Virus record (IMG/VR): IMGVR_UViG_3300042402_002054
Coordinates: 1 to 32,225 of that record
DNA: 32,225 nt
DNA from: a virus
Direction: 5' to 3' (one strand)
This document shows, in pieces, positions 7,518 through 15,742 of this stretch (positions are counted from its first letter, which is position 1; each line of letters starts with the position of its first letter). The notes beneath the pieces were generated by a model. It worked only from the letters and a program-made list of their open reading frames with translations, did no database searches and had not been told where the DNA came from. The translations under genes and the position numbers were made by a program.

Positions 7518-9836
7518 ATGAAAATAATAACAGTTGTAAAACGCTCAGGGCAGCGGGAGCCTTTGGCATTGGAAAAGTGGCAGACACAAATTGCCAAAAT
7601 CTGTGCAGGCACAGCAGACGTAAGTCAGAGCATGGTAGAGATTAAAGCACAGTTGCATTTTTACGATGGAATTACCACCAAAGAAATTGACGAAATCACA
7701 CTAAGAGCCATAGTAGACCTCATTGATGTGGAATCAAATCCTGATGTAGGGCACACCAACTATCAGTTTGTTGCAGGCAAACAAAGACTCAGTATGTTAC
7801 GCAAAGATGTGTACGGAAGTTATACTCCACCGCACCTGTATGAAATAGTAAAAATCAATGTGGCCACTGGATTATACACTCCTGAATTGTTAGAGTGGTA
7901 TTCGGAAGAAGATTGGAATCGCATGAACGACATGCTGGATCACTCCAAGGACGAAACATATTCATATGCGGCAATTGAACAATTAATAGAGAAGTACTTG
8001 GTCAAGAACCGTAGTACTAAACAAATATATGAAACTCCACAAATTAGATACATGGTCGCGGCCGCTACTGTATTTCACGCAGAAGAACCGAACTCAGCGA
8101 GAATGCGCTACATCAAAGAGTATTACCAAGCAGCCAGTGATGGACTCTTCACTCTTGCAACTCCAGTCCTTGCCGGCTTGGGAACGCCTACTAAACAGTT
8201 TAGTAGTTGTGTTCTTATTCGCTCGGATGATGATCTGGACAGTATTTTCGCGTCCGGGGAAATGATGGCCAAGTATGCCAGCAAACGTGCAGGCATTGGT
8301 TTAGAGATTGGACGATTGCGTCCGTTGGGTAGTCCCATCCGTGGTGGTGAGATTATGCACACAGGTATGATACCTTTCCTGAAAAAATGGTTCGGTGATT
8401 TACGATCATGTTCACAGGGAGGTATTCGTAATGCAAGTGCTACTGTTTTTTATCCTATTTGGCATCATCAGTTTGATGATCTTATTGTACTTAAGAACAA
8501 CCAAGGAACAGAAGAAACCCGAGTGCGTCATATGGATTATGGGGTTGTGCTTAGTGCTTTCTTCTGGAGACGATTTAAAAACAAAGAACAAATAACATTC
8601 TTTGATCCAAATGAAGTTCCAGATTTATATGAGGCTTTCTACTCAAACACAGAACGGTTTGAACAGCTCTATTGCGAATACGAAAAGCGTACTGATTTAA
8701 GAACAAAGACCATGAGCGCCGAAGAAGTATTTAAGTCGGGCATCTTAAAAGAACGCACAGATACAGGACGTATCTATCTTGTGTTTGTTGACAATGTTAT
8801 GAATCAAGGACCATTTGATCCTGAGTATCATACAATTTACCAGAGTAATCTTTGCTGTGAAATTCTTTTACCTACTAAATCCTTTAAACGTCTGGATGAC
8901 GAGTCTGGTCGTATTGCACTTTGCACACTGGGCTCAATCAATTGGGGTGCGTTCCGTAACCCAGAAGACATGCGCCGTGCTTGCCGCATACTGCATCGTA
9001 GCCTCAATAACATTCTTGACTATCAAGATTTTCTTTCCATCCAGTCTAAACTCTCCAACGACGAAATTAGACCACTGGGAATCGGAGTCACCAACCTTGC
9101 CTACTGGCACGCCAAGCGAAGCCTCCAGTACGGAGAGCGAGACTCCCTGGCTGAAGTCAAGACGTGGATGGAACACCAAGCCTACTACCTAACAGAAGCG
9201 TCAGTTGAGCTGGCCAAGGAACGTGGCCGTTGCAAAGACTCTGATAAAACACGTTATGGCAAAGGCGTCTTTCCCTGGGAACTACGGGCCAAGGGTGTTA
9301 ACGAACTTACAGACTTTACTCCTGAACTGAATTGGGAAGGCCTACGTGCAGAGATGCGCAGTTATGGTGTGCGCAATGCCACACAAATGGCCATTGCTCC
9401 TGTGGAGAGTAGCTCTGTAGTAATCAACTCAACCAATGGTATTGAAATGCCCATGAGTCTCATTTCTGTAAAAGAATCCAAGGCAGGCTCACTAACACAG
9501 GTGGTGCCTGAATATCACAAGTTGAAAAACAAGTATCAACAGATGTGGGCACAGAAAGACTGTGACGGATACTTAAAGACAGCGGCTGTGTTAGCAGCCT
9601 ACATTGATCAGTCCATTAGCACAAACACATTCTACAACCCTGCACACTTTGCTGACCGTAAAGTCCCCACAACCCTGATTGCCAAGAACTTGATGCAGGC
9701 ACACTACTGGGGATTGAAAACATTCTACTACAGTCTAATCAACAAAGCAGGATCAAAACAAAAAGCCGACGAGGCCGCTCCACTGGAGGAGATTGACTTT
9801 GATCTTGAGGAAGACTGCGAAAGCTGTAAACTGTGA
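7518..9836 (+). CDS. nrdA: Ribonucleoside-diphosphate reductase class Ia, alpha subunit
   Basis: This 772-residue large subunit reduces ribonucleoside diphosphates to deoxy forms with NrdB. Residues 1-95 form an ATP-cone regulatory domain (VVKRSGQREPLALEKW). Active-site residues are all present: C231 in FSSCVL, N444-L-C446-x-E448 in QSNLCCEI (E. coli N437/C439/E441), Y737-Y738 for radical transfer, and C767/C770 at the C-terminal CESCKL swinging arm. Length is close to the E. coli enzyme (761). GGAG lies just before the ATG. It is followed by a small membrane protein gene in a GTGA overlap and then nrdB. A GGAGGT-preceded ORF in another frame lies inside it (see 8431). Confidence 0.98.
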   Translation: MKIITVVKRSGQREPLALEKWQTQIAKICAGTADVSQSMVEIKAQLHFYDGITTKEIDEITLRAIVDLIDVESNPDVGHTNYQFVAGKQRLSMLRKDVYGSYTPPHLYEIVKINVATGLYTPELLEWYSEEDWNRMNDMLDHSKDETYSYAAIEQLIEKYLVKNRSTKQIYETPQIRYMVAAATVFHAEEPNSARMRYIKEYYQAASDGLFTLATPVLAGLGTPTKQFSSCVLIRSDDDLDSIFASGEMMAKYASKRAGIGLEIGRLRPLGSPIRGGEIMHTGMIPFLKKWFGDLRSCSQGGIRNASATVFYPIWHHQFDDLIVLKNNQGTEETRVRHMDYGVVLSAFFWRRFKNKEQITFFDPNEVPDLYEAFYSNTERFEQLYCEYEKRTDLRTKTMSAEEVFKSGILKERTDTGRIYLVFVDNVMNQGPFDPEYHTIYQSNLCCEILLPTKSFKRLDDESGRIALCTLGSINWGAFRNPEDMRRACRILHRSLNNILDYQDFLSIQSKLSNDEIRPLGIGVTNLAYWHAKRSLQYGERDSLAEVKTWMEHQAYYLTEASVELAKERGRCKDSDKTRYGKGVFPWELRAKGVNELTDFTPELNWEGLRAEMRSYGVRNATQMAIAPVESSSVVINSTNGIEMPMSLISVKESKAGSLTQVVPEYHKLKNKYQQMWAQKDCDGYLKTAAVLAAYIDQSISTNTFYNPAHFADRKVPTTLIAKNLMQAHYWGLKTFYYSLINKAGSKQKADEAAPLEEIDFDLEEDCESCKL
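8431..8595 (+). CDS. Possible nested membrane peptide inside nrdA (speculative)
   Basis: In the +1 frame of nrdA, an ATG at 8431 follows GGAGGT (8418-8423) by seven bases. It opens a 54-residue frame starting MQVLLFFILFGIISLMILLY, which would be one membrane span, followed by a charged segment. The SD-like bases also encode the conserved Gly-Gly of NrdA, and other hydrophobic +1 frames occur in nrdA (for example 8815-9192), so chance is a real alternative. Confidence 0.2.
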   Translation: MQVLLFFILFGIISLMILLYLRTTKEQKKPECVIWIMGLCLVLSSGDDLKTKNK

Positions 9837-10024
9837 ACAGTCTAGAAAAGATATGGGCACGAGCCACTGGGCACTTGATGGGCGAATCAGATCATGATCG
9901 CCCTGATGTGCCTATACTGACTCTTCAGGAAGCTCGAATAGCCTTGTTCTTCAAAACGTTTTGGGTTATAATACATGTTATAACTTGTGGCTTTATTATA
10001 GCCAACACAATCAGACACTGGTAA
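9833..10024 (+). CDS. Small membrane protein between nrdA and nrdB
   Basis: This 63-residue protein starts at GTG in a GTGA overlap with the nrdA stop. The N-terminal 30 residues are soluble (MNSLEKIWARATGHLMGESD, then DRPDVPILT). A single membrane helix follows (about 38-60: ALFFKTFWVIIHVITCGFIIANTI), ending in RHW. It is co-transcribed with nrdA and lies directly before nrdB, so a link to RNR such as membrane tethering is possible, but no motif shows it. Its ordered N-terminus and position argue against a chance ORF. Confidence 0.75.
   Translation: MNSLEKIWARATGHLMGESDHDRPDVPILTLQEARIALFFKTFWVIIHVITCGFIIANTIRHW
9944..9972 (+). promoter_or_regulatory. Weak possible internal promoter for nrdB
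   Basis: TTGTTC (9944-9949), 17 bases and TATAAT (9967-9972) lie within the small membrane protein gene, 58 bases before the nrdB ATG. The -35 matches only three of six positions. The -10 sits in an inverted repeat, GTTATAA (9965-9971) TACATG TTATAAC (9978-9984). Both could be coincidental within coding DNA. Confidence 0.25.
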
Positions 10025-10029
10025 TTAAA

Positions 10030-11130
10030 ATGAGTAAACAACAATACAATTTAAAAACAAAAACAGACTATCTCAATCGCAAGATGTTCCTAGATCCTGC
10101 AGGTCCTGTAACTATTCAACGCTTTGAAGAAGTCAAGTACAACAAGATTGCCAAATATGAGCAAGAGGCACGTGGGTTTTTCTGGATACCTGAAGAGATC
10201 TCGTTGACCAAGGACTCACAAGACTTTAAAGATGCGTCAGACACTGTCAAACACATCTTTACATCAAACCTACTGCGTCAAACAGCACTGGATAGTTTAC
10301 AAGGTCGTGGCCCAAGTCAAATCTTTACACCTGTGGTGAGTTTGCCCGAACTAGAAGCCTTGGTTTACAACTGGACATTTTTTGAAACCAACATCCATAG
10401 CCGCAGTTACAGTCACATCATTCGCAACATCTACAACGTGCCCAAGGATGTGTTCAACACCATTCACGACACCAAAGAAATTGTAGACATGGCATCAAGT
10501 GTGGGCAACTACTACGAAGAACTGCACATGGTCAACTGTCGCAAACAGCTAGGTGAAGCAGTTACAGAAAAAGAACATGTCCGAGCAATTTACATGGCAT
10601 TACATGCCAGCTACGCTCTTGAAGCATTCCGCTTTATGGTATCATTTGCCACAAGCCTGGCCATGGTAGAAAACAAGATCTTTATTGGCAACGGCAATAT
10701 CATTCAACTAATCTTGCAGGACGAAATCTTGCACAAGGAGTGGACTGCGTTCTTGATCAATCAAGTTGTGAAAGAGGATCCTCGCTTTGCTGCCGTCAAA
10801 GCAGAATGCGAACGTGAAGTATACCAACTGTACCTAGATGTGATTCGTGAAGAAAAAGAATGGGCTGACTACTTGTTCAAGTTTGGTCCTGTAATTGGAC
10901 TCAACGCCAACATCTTGAGAGACTTTGTGGACTTCACTGCCAAGAACGCACTGAACGAAATTGGTATCAAGTACATGGAACCCGCACCTAAATCAACACC
11001 TATTCCTTGGTTCAACAAACATGTTGACACCAGCAAGAAACAAACTGCACTGCAGGAGAATGAATCAACTAACTATGTTATCGGTATCATGAGCGACAAC
11101 ATCAACTACGAGGAACTACCAGAATTATGA
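10030..11130 (+). CDS. nrdB: Ribonucleoside-diphosphate reductase class Ia, beta subunit
   Basis: This 366-residue small subunit holds the diiron-tyrosyl radical cofactor used by NrdA. Expected ligands are present: D88 (QTALDSLQGR), E119, H123, the radical tyrosine Y127 (HSRSYSHIIRN), the Glu of LEAFRF and E/H of DEILH. The segment reads FFETNIHSRSY, which has one residue more between the Glu and His ligands than E. coli and T4 (ETIHSRSY). The C-terminal tail (NYVIGIMSDNINYEELPEL) is the NrdA-binding peptide type. The ATG at 10030 (MSKQQYNL) was chosen over a frame extension upstream that would lie inside the membrane protein gene. The stop overlaps the next start as ATGA. Confidence 0.97.
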   Translation: MSKQQYNLKTKTDYLNRKMFLDPAGPVTIQRFEEVKYNKIAKYEQEARGFFWIPEEISLTKDSQDFKDASDTVKHIFTSNLLRQTALDSLQGRGPSQIFTPVVSLPELEALVYNWTFFETNIHSRSYSHIIRNIYNVPKDVFNTIHDTKEIVDMASSVGNYYEELHMVNCRKQLGEAVTEKEHVRAIYMALHASYALEAFRFMVSFATSLAMVENKIFIGNGNIIQLILQDEILHKEWTAFLINQVVKEDPRFAAVKAECEREVYQLYLDVIREEKEWADYLFKFGPVIGLNANILRDFVDFTAKNALNEIGIKYMEPAPKSTPIPWFNKHVDTSKKQTALQENESTNYVIGIMSDNINYEELPEL

Positions 11131-11537
11131 TTGACGACAATTGGTTTGCACAAGGTGGGTTTGAAACCTACAAACATCCCACTCCTATTAGTTACGAGAC
11201 TGCCACTGACAATGGCACAGTAGACACACTAGAGGGACCTGTGGCTTACACAGTGGGACACAAGATTATTACCGGGCCCAAAGGTGAAAAATATCCTGTA
11301 AGTCCTATCAAGTTCTCGGCCTACTACGACGACAACGGTGATGGCACAGCTACACCCAAGAAGATCATGAAGGTGGCTAGACTTGCTGACCATGACGGGG
11401 TTGTTAAAGCGTCATGGGGCAATTTAGAATATACCAAGGGCAATGACTACATTGTCAAACATGGTCCAGGTGATTATGGCGTTGTTAAAACAGACATCTT
11501 TGCCAAGACCTACGATAAATCAAAAGAAAGAAAATAA
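11127..11537 (+). CDS. Conserved phage protein in the RNR operon, unknown function
   Basis: This 136-residue protein starts in an ATGA overlap with nrdB. It is rich in Tyr, Gly and Asp with alternating short strands, and ends in a PGDYGVVKTDIFAKTYD motif. That type of ending is seen on hypothetical proteins in phages and bacteria, but I know no function for it. There are no Cys, no membrane segment and no signal. Its place between nrdB and glutaredoxin suggests co-expression with nucleotide metabolism, nothing more. Confidence 0.75.
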   Translation: MIDDNWFAQGGFETYKHPTPISYETATDNGTVDTLEGPVAYTVGHKIITGPKGEKYPVSPIKFSAYYDDNGDGTATPKKIMKVARLADHDGVVKASWGNLEYTKGNDYIVKHGPGDYGVVKTDIFAKTYDKSKERK

Positions 11538-11539
11538 AA

Positions 11540-11770
11540 ATGCAAGCTATTTTATGGAGCAAATACCACTGCCCCTATTGCGATCAAGCAAAGGCACTGT
11601 TAAAACAAAAAGGTATTCCGTTTGAAGAACGCAAAATTGGAGACGGATATACCAAAGAAGAATTGCTTGAAGCAATCCCCTCAGCACGAACAGTACCACA
11701 GATTATCCTTGACGGAGAACTCATTGGTGGATTTACAGAACTCAAAGCAAAACTAACAGAAAGCGTCTAA
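11540..11770 (+). CDS. Glutaredoxin
   Basis: This 76-residue single-domain glutaredoxin has the redox motif CPYC (residues 11-14, WSKYHCPYC), the cis-proline motif TVPQI and the GG near the C-terminus (LIGGFTEL) that binds glutathione. Phage glutaredoxins of this size commonly provide electrons to class I RNR by reducing the C-terminal cysteines of NrdA, here CESC. The ATG lies three bases after the preceding stop with no strong SD. The stop overlaps the next start by one base. Confidence 0.96.
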   Translation: MQAILWSKYHCPYCDQAKALLKQKGIPFEERKIGDGYTKEELLEAIPSARTVPQIILDGELIGGFTELKAKLTESV

Positions 11771-12078
11771 TGACACAACTAGCACTAGAACCCAATCAGG
11801 TATACACATTCAAAATGAACTCAGGCGAGGAAATGGTAGCCAAAGTAAAGCAATCAGGCGGTGACTGGATTGTATTAGAAGAGCCTGTGAGCATTGCTCC
11901 GGGACCGCAGGGCATGGGACTTGTGCCCAGTTTGTTTACCGCAGATCCCAAGGAAGAAATCCGGTTAAATACTAACAGTGTTTCTTTGGTATCCAAGACT
12001 GATGATTCAGTTAGGATGAAATATCTAGAAGCAACAACTGGTATCAAAGTACCAGAAAAGAAACTCATACTAGGATAA
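11770..12078 (+). CDS. Small phage beta-barrel-like protein, unknown function
   Basis: This 102-residue protein is coupled to glutaredoxin by TAATG. The N-terminal half (YTFKMNSGEEMVAKVKQSGGDWIVLEEPVSI) has the strand-turn pattern of a small SH3/Sm-like barrel, and the rest ends in KYLEATTGIKVPEKKLILG. I do not know the function. The Sm-like suggestion comes only from the strand pattern and is weak. The next gene (PAAR) starts one base after the stop. Confidence 0.75.
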   Translation: MTQLALEPNQVYTFKMNSGEEMVAKVKQSGGDWIVLEEPVSIAPGPQGMGLVPSLFTADPKEEIRLNTNSVSLVSKTDDSVRMKYLEATTGIKVPEKKLILG

Positions 12079-12079
12079 T

Positions 12080-12346
12080 ATGCCAGCAGTACAGCGACAA
12101 GGTGATTTAGACACAGGCGGTGGGAAAATACTCTCAGGAGTAGGTTCTGTAAGAACCAATGGAATCCCCACTGCCACAATCAACTTGGCTGTGAGCAAGC
12201 ATGGTAAAGGTCCACACGGTGGCCCAAAAACTGCCGGAGGAGTTGGCAGTGTGCGAATTGAAGGTCAACCTATCAGTGTTGCTGGCAATGCTGACACCTG
12301 TGGTCACTCTCGCACTGGCGGCAGTGGCGATGTAAGGGCTGGATAA
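12080..12346 (+). CDS. PAAR-repeat spike-tip protein
   Basis: This 88-residue protein has the PAAR layout: PAVQRQGDLDTGGG, a repeated SVRTNG / SVRIEG unit, and the closing CGHSRTGGSGDVRAG. PAAR proteins form the sharp conical tip on the central spike of contractile tails (T4 gp5.4 is one) and bind a metal ion through His and Cys; candidates are H41, H46, C74 and H76. It starts one base after the previous gene and overlaps the following virion-type gene by one base (TAATG). This supports a contractile-tailed phage. Confidence 0.9.
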   Translation: MPAVQRQGDLDTGGGKILSGVGSVRTNGIPTATINLAVSKHGKGPHGGPKTAGGVGSVRIEGQPISVAGNADTCGHSRTGGSGDVRAG

Positions 12347-13506
12347 TGGCAGGCTCGGGATTTGGACAACCAGGTACATACACACCATTGCAATTGATTG
12401 CTGGTGCTGGTCTGCTACAAAATCAAGGTATCACGGTTCCTACATCATTAACCAATGCAATAAGTTCCTACAACTCATTGCCGTTTGTTGAAGACCTAAT
12501 GAGCACAATCTCGCTTGGTCCAGCCTTTGGACTAAATGCTGGAGTGATTGCAAGTTTAAAAACACTGGGCAACACCACATGCCCTGCACTTGGTGCCAGC
12601 ATTCCTTCTGCATATGCAGGAGTTAATCCTTTGATACCCGCAACAGAGACTGGTGGGTTCGGTAATCTAGTGGCCAACAATGCCGCATTGTATCTTGGTG
12701 ATGGCCAGGTTGATCGTTTCTGCCAAGCATATCAGATTGTTGTGGGGTACCGAGGCACAACAAACGAACTGATACAAAGTGCTGTGAATGCTACTACATA
12801 TCTTGGCCCTACATTCACCACAATGAATGATTTGATCACTGGCCAATTTACCAGCATAAACCTGGCATTGAAATGTCTCGGCAGAGATCTTGCACAACTT
12901 GGCAACGCAATCGACCTAGCCAACCTAGATGACTTTGGCACGCCAGCGGCTGTGTTACAACAACTCAGCGACGAAGGACAGATCACAGCAGGCACATTGA
13001 GTTGTGTGGCACTGAAATTAGCAGAGTACGGACTGACTGAAAGCGATATTATATCATTGTGTACCCCAGATGCCAGCACCAGAACACTATCAACAAATGA
13101 ATTCAATGCTCTGCAGAAAAAAGCATACCAGGCCATGGCCGCAATTGATGCAGACTGCTTGAGTTATGTGCTAGATGTACTCGGGGTGGTAACTCCTAAC
13201 ATCAACACCATGGCTGATTTGCTGGACTTAAAAAAGATTCTACCTGAAAGTTGGATATCATTAACAGTACCGTCGGCAGCAGGCGTGACTTTGGTGTTTA
13301 ATCCTGATGGATCGGTAAATCCCGAAGTGCAAGCGGCATTAAATAGCAGTGTAGCAATTGTGCTTCCTGCAGGTTGCGATGAGTTGGCCAAGATAATACC
13401 CCCGGATCAAGCAGTAGTAAACAAAGCATTCCAAGCAGGATTACAGAATGTAGGCGGCATTTCTACTACCACCTTGCCACGAGTGGCCACAGCATTGTTA
13501 GGATAA
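12346..13506 (+). CDS. Putative tail/baseplate protein
   Basis: This 386-residue protein follows PAAR with a one-base overlap. It is poor in charge, rich in Ala/Leu/Thr/Ser/Gly, and mostly helical by appearance, with six to nine Cys spread along it. No enzyme motif or signal is seen. Its place between the spike tip and two more virion-like proteins suggests a baseplate, spike or tail component. I do not recognise a named family. Confidence 0.75.
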   Translation: MAGSGFGQPGTYTPLQLIAGAGLLQNQGITVPTSLTNAISSYNSLPFVEDLMSTISLGPAFGLNAGVIASLKTLGNTTCPALGASIPSAYAGVNPLIPATETGGFGNLVANNAALYLGDGQVDRFCQAYQIVVGYRGTTNELIQSAVNATTYLGPTFTTMNDLITGQFTSINLALKCLGRDLAQLGNAIDLANLDDFGTPAAVLQQLSDEGQITAGTLSCVALKLAEYGLTESDIISLCTPDASTRTLSTNEFNALQKKAYQAMAAIDADCLSYVLDVLGVVTPNINTMADLLDLKKILPESWISLTVPSAAGVTLVFNPDGSVNPEVQAALNSSVAIVLPAGCDELAKIIPPDQAVVNKAFQAGLQNVGGISTTTLPRVATALLG

Positions 13507-13509
13507 CAC

Positions 13510-14199
13510 ATGGAAACACTCAAAGGTCTACCGCTAGTTGAAGATGTTACAAAACCTGTGCCAGACACAGTAACAACATATTACAAAGATACATTTGCCA
13601 CGGGCACTAGCGAGTTTGGCACGTTTACCATGCAGGATTTTTTGGGATCAGCAGTTGGTACTGTTACAAAAAATTCAATACAGAATATAGTTGCCACACT
13701 GTATAACATGAATATTTCTGCGTTGACCAGTTTGTACAATCAAATGTTGTTGACAGTGCAAGGCGTGTACGATGACCCATTGAATCCAGGACAAATTATT
13801 ATTCCAAGCGGTCCTGCTGCCGGCACATATGGCAGTGGTAACGATGCCTTTACATCAGGACTAATACCGGCAGCAAACACATTGATAGCAAGTTTGATTT
13901 CTACATATCCTTCTGCTACCACATCATTGAACAATAGTGTCAACGCCATATGCGAGCAATACGTGTATGAATACACCAATCAAACCAAAGCAGGACTGGT
14001 GTTTGCTGATCTAACATCGGGCAGTCAACAATCTACTATTAGTTTTATGAGTGGTCTGGCATCAGCGGGACTAGACACGCAAATAGGTGGACAAAGCAGT
14101 TATCTTTCATCAGTGGCCAATGCCGCAACAGAGGCTGGACAGGCCATACTAGGATCACTGCGAGAAGGTCGCAACAACGCACTAATGGACAAAACATGA
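13510..14199 (+). CDS. Putative virion/tail protein
   Basis: This 229-residue protein starts three bases after the previous stop. It is rich in Ser/Thr/Ala/Gly/Asn, with alternating hydrophobic stretches (FTSGLIPAANTLIASLIS) typical of phage structural proteins. It has little similarity to any enzyme. It ends with LREGRNNALMDKT and its stop overlaps the next ATG (ATGA). Together with the neighbouring genes it probably belongs to a tail or baseplate assembly, inferred from context. Confidence 0.7.
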   Translation: METLKGLPLVEDVTKPVPDTVTTYYKDTFATGTSEFGTFTMQDFLGSAVGTVTKNSIQNIVATLYNMNISALTSLYNQMLLTVQGVYDDPLNPGQIIIPSGPAAGTYGSGNDAFTSGLIPAANTLIASLISTYPSATTSLNNSVNAICEQYVYEYTNQTKAGLVFADLTSGSQQSTISFMSGLASAGLDTQIGGQSSYLSSVANAATEAGQAILGSLREGRNNALMDKT

Positions 14200-15362
14200 G
14201 TATCAAACACGATAACATTGTGCCTAGTGTATGGCCTGAGAATCAAGAAGATTCTGCAGGAATTCCTGCGGCTATAGTGGCATCAGTAGAACCAGCCACT
14301 CGCGGCACTGTGAGATATCTTAATTCTCGCGGAGCAGAAAATCAAGCAACACTTGTGAACAACACATTGCCACCACAGGCATTGCCACCGGTTGCTATAT
14401 ATCAAGTTCCGGGTAATGCAAATTCTACAGACTATTCATGCGGCACTGAAGCAAGAGAAAAAGTTCTAGATGAACCAATTACGCCACCTCAAGTTATTGT
14501 TCAAGTACTGGGCTTTTATGCAAATGATGATTCTATGCCATTGGGCTACGACCCTGCATTGCCAGCAACTCAGCTATTGGTCAATACTGATTTCTGGGTA
14601 AATTTAAGAATACGTCCCAGTGTTGGGCTAGATGGATTTGATCCTACTATTATCTTCTTGGACAACAATATTGATGGTACGTCTTATCCTAATCCTCCAG
14701 GATACCCGGGTACTTTTGCTGGTGACGGTGCCTCAAACTATGGCGGATTATTTTATAAAGTTCCTAGCTTTTACATAGCACAAGTTGGCCTGGCCACTAT
14801 GACATTCACTGCTGGCCAGCCAACTATCAATCCAAAATTTGGTTCCGCAACAGGTGCCATTCCAATTGTGTCTGCACCCACAGTGGTAGTGGCTGTTGTT
14901 GAACAACAAGGGTGGTTCCCGGGTATTATCAGTACTCCAGGATCAGCTGATGCTAACGTTGATTCGGTATATGTCACCCAGCTGTTACAGTTAGCAGTGG
15001 TTGGGCCGCCGTCGACAACTTATTCATATGTGTTGCCCTGGGCCTCGGGCACAAGCACAACCGATACCAGTGGTAGAGACGTAGTAACTGGAACAGCATT
15101 GGCAAGTGGAACTTGGCCGTTTACAGTTATATTTCCAGGAATAGCACCTGTATCGAAAACATTCTTGGTAATGGACGGTGATACGTCACCGGGCGGCTTT
15201 GATAGCAATGATGCCTCCAATGATGCCTCCACTGATGGCAACGCAGACGGGGATGGAGACGGCGATGGCGGAGATGGCAGTGGCGATGGTGACGGTGGAG
15301 ATGGCGGCGATGGTGGCGGAGGTGGTGATGGTGGCGGTGGTGGTGGTGGTGGCGCTATGTGA
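14196..15362 (+). CDS. Putative tail adhesin with Asp/Gly-rich tail
   Basis: This 388-residue protein is coupled to the preceding gene by ATGA. Residues 1-325 look like beta-rich virion domains (many Val/Thr/Pro/Gly, few charges). From about residue 328 the sequence becomes low complexity: N/D/A/S, then long runs of D and G, ending in poly-Gly and AM. A repetitive Gly-rich tail recalls receptor-binding adhesins of T-even type phages (gp38-like polyglycine motifs) and could also bind Ca2+ through Asp. Both are inferences. The repeats make the DNA prone to length change. The stop lies 16 bases before a hairpin terminator. Confidence 0.72.
   Translation: MSIKHDNIVPSVWPENQEDSAGIPAAIVASVEPATRGTVRYLNSRGAENQATLVNNTLPPQALPPVAIYQVPGNANSTDYSCGTEAREKVLDEPITPPQVIVQVLGFYANDDSMPLGYDPALPATQLLVNTDFWVNLRIRPSVGLDGFDPTIIFLDNNIDGTSYPNPPGYPGTFAGDGASNYGGLFYKVPSFYIAQVGLATMTFTAGQPTINPKFGSATGAIPIVSAPTVVVAVVEQQGWFPGIISTPGSADANVDSVYVTQLLQLAVVGPPSTTYSYVLPWASGTSTTDTSGRDVVTGTALASGTWPFTVIFPGIAPVSKTFLVMDGDTSPGGFDSNDASNDASTDGNADGDGDGDGGDGSGDGDGGDGGDGGGGGDGGGGGGGGAM
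15241..15359 (+). repeat. Imperfect GGN/GAN trinucleotide repeat tract
   Basis: The DNA coding for the Asp/Gly tail is built of GGT/GGC/GGA and GAT/GAC codons, with several short direct repeats such as GATGGCGG and GGTGGTGG. The purine/G bias on the + strand is far from that of neighbouring genes. Such tracts change length by slippage, giving in-frame variation in the protein tail. Confidence 0.7.
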
Positions 15363-15378
15363 CCAAAATTCACTCAAA

Positions 15379-15405
15379 AATGTGGCTTTTTAGCCACATT
15401 CTTTT
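15379..15405 (+). terminator. Intrinsic terminator after the adhesin gene
   Basis: AATGTGGCT (15379-15387), loop TTTT and AGCCACATT (15392-15400) form a perfect 9-base-pair stem followed by CTTTT. It closes the virion operon and lies directly before the first of three strong promoters, insulating them. Confidence 0.8.
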
Positions 15406-15407
15406 GG

Positions 15408-15436
15408 TTGACCATTAATTCCCCTTTTGCTATAAT
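15408..15436 (+). promoter_or_regulatory. Strong sigma-70 promoter, cassette copy A
   Basis: TTGACC (15408-15413), 17 bases and TGC-TATAAT (-10 at 15431-15436, extended -10 TG present). It is followed by ACTTGTATAGTAATTAAAA and AAGGAG six bases before the ATG at 15467. CTATA...TATAG (15430-15446) is an inverted repeat just past the -10. Two more almost identical cassettes follow at 15739 and 16193. Confidence 0.92.
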
Positions 15437-15466
15437 ACTTGTATAGTAATTAAAAAGGAGTTAGCG

Positions 15467-15742
15467 ATGCGAGCACTTACCACTTTTATTGACAACAAAA
15501 ACCGTTATGCCAGCCTGTTCCGAGGCCAGCGCACAGAACCCGTGTATGAAATTCAAACTGCCGCAGGCCGCAAGCGTGTGGCTGAAATGATTGATTCGGA
15601 CCTGAGCCCCGAAAATCTTTCTTGTGATGGTGAATTGCCCCGTGCAGAAGTCAACCGACGCTATCGTGAGCTCACAGCGGCCGCAAAAGACCTTGTGAAA
15701 CTGGATCCCACAGTGGCTCAATACATGTACGAATTCGGTTGA
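15467..15742 (+). CDS. Small unknown protein behind strong promoter A
   Basis: This 91-residue protein is basic/acidic mixed and likely helical (RAEVNRRYRELTAAAKDLVKLD). It begins MRALTTFIDNKNRYASLFRG. It has its own consensus promoter and a perfect SD, so it is probably strongly and early expressed. No motif, signal or membrane segment is seen. The stop TGA is part of the -35 of the next promoter. A host-takeover or early regulatory role is guessed from promoter strength only. Confidence 0.8.
   Translation: MRALTTFIDNKNRYASLFRGQRTEPVYEIQTAAGRKRVAEMIDSDLSPENLSCDGELPRAEVNRRYRELTAAAKDLVKLDPTVAQYMYEFG

Noticed and set aside
8815-9192. 125-codon +1 frame inside nrdA
   Set aside because: It starts at TTG without SD and runs over conserved NrdA sequence; it is read as a shadow of nrdA.
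15020-15373. Pro-rich minus-strand frame over the Asp/Gly tract
   Set aside because: It is the reverse complement of GGN/GAN codons, which gives Pro/Ser/Ala without any start signal; a shadow.
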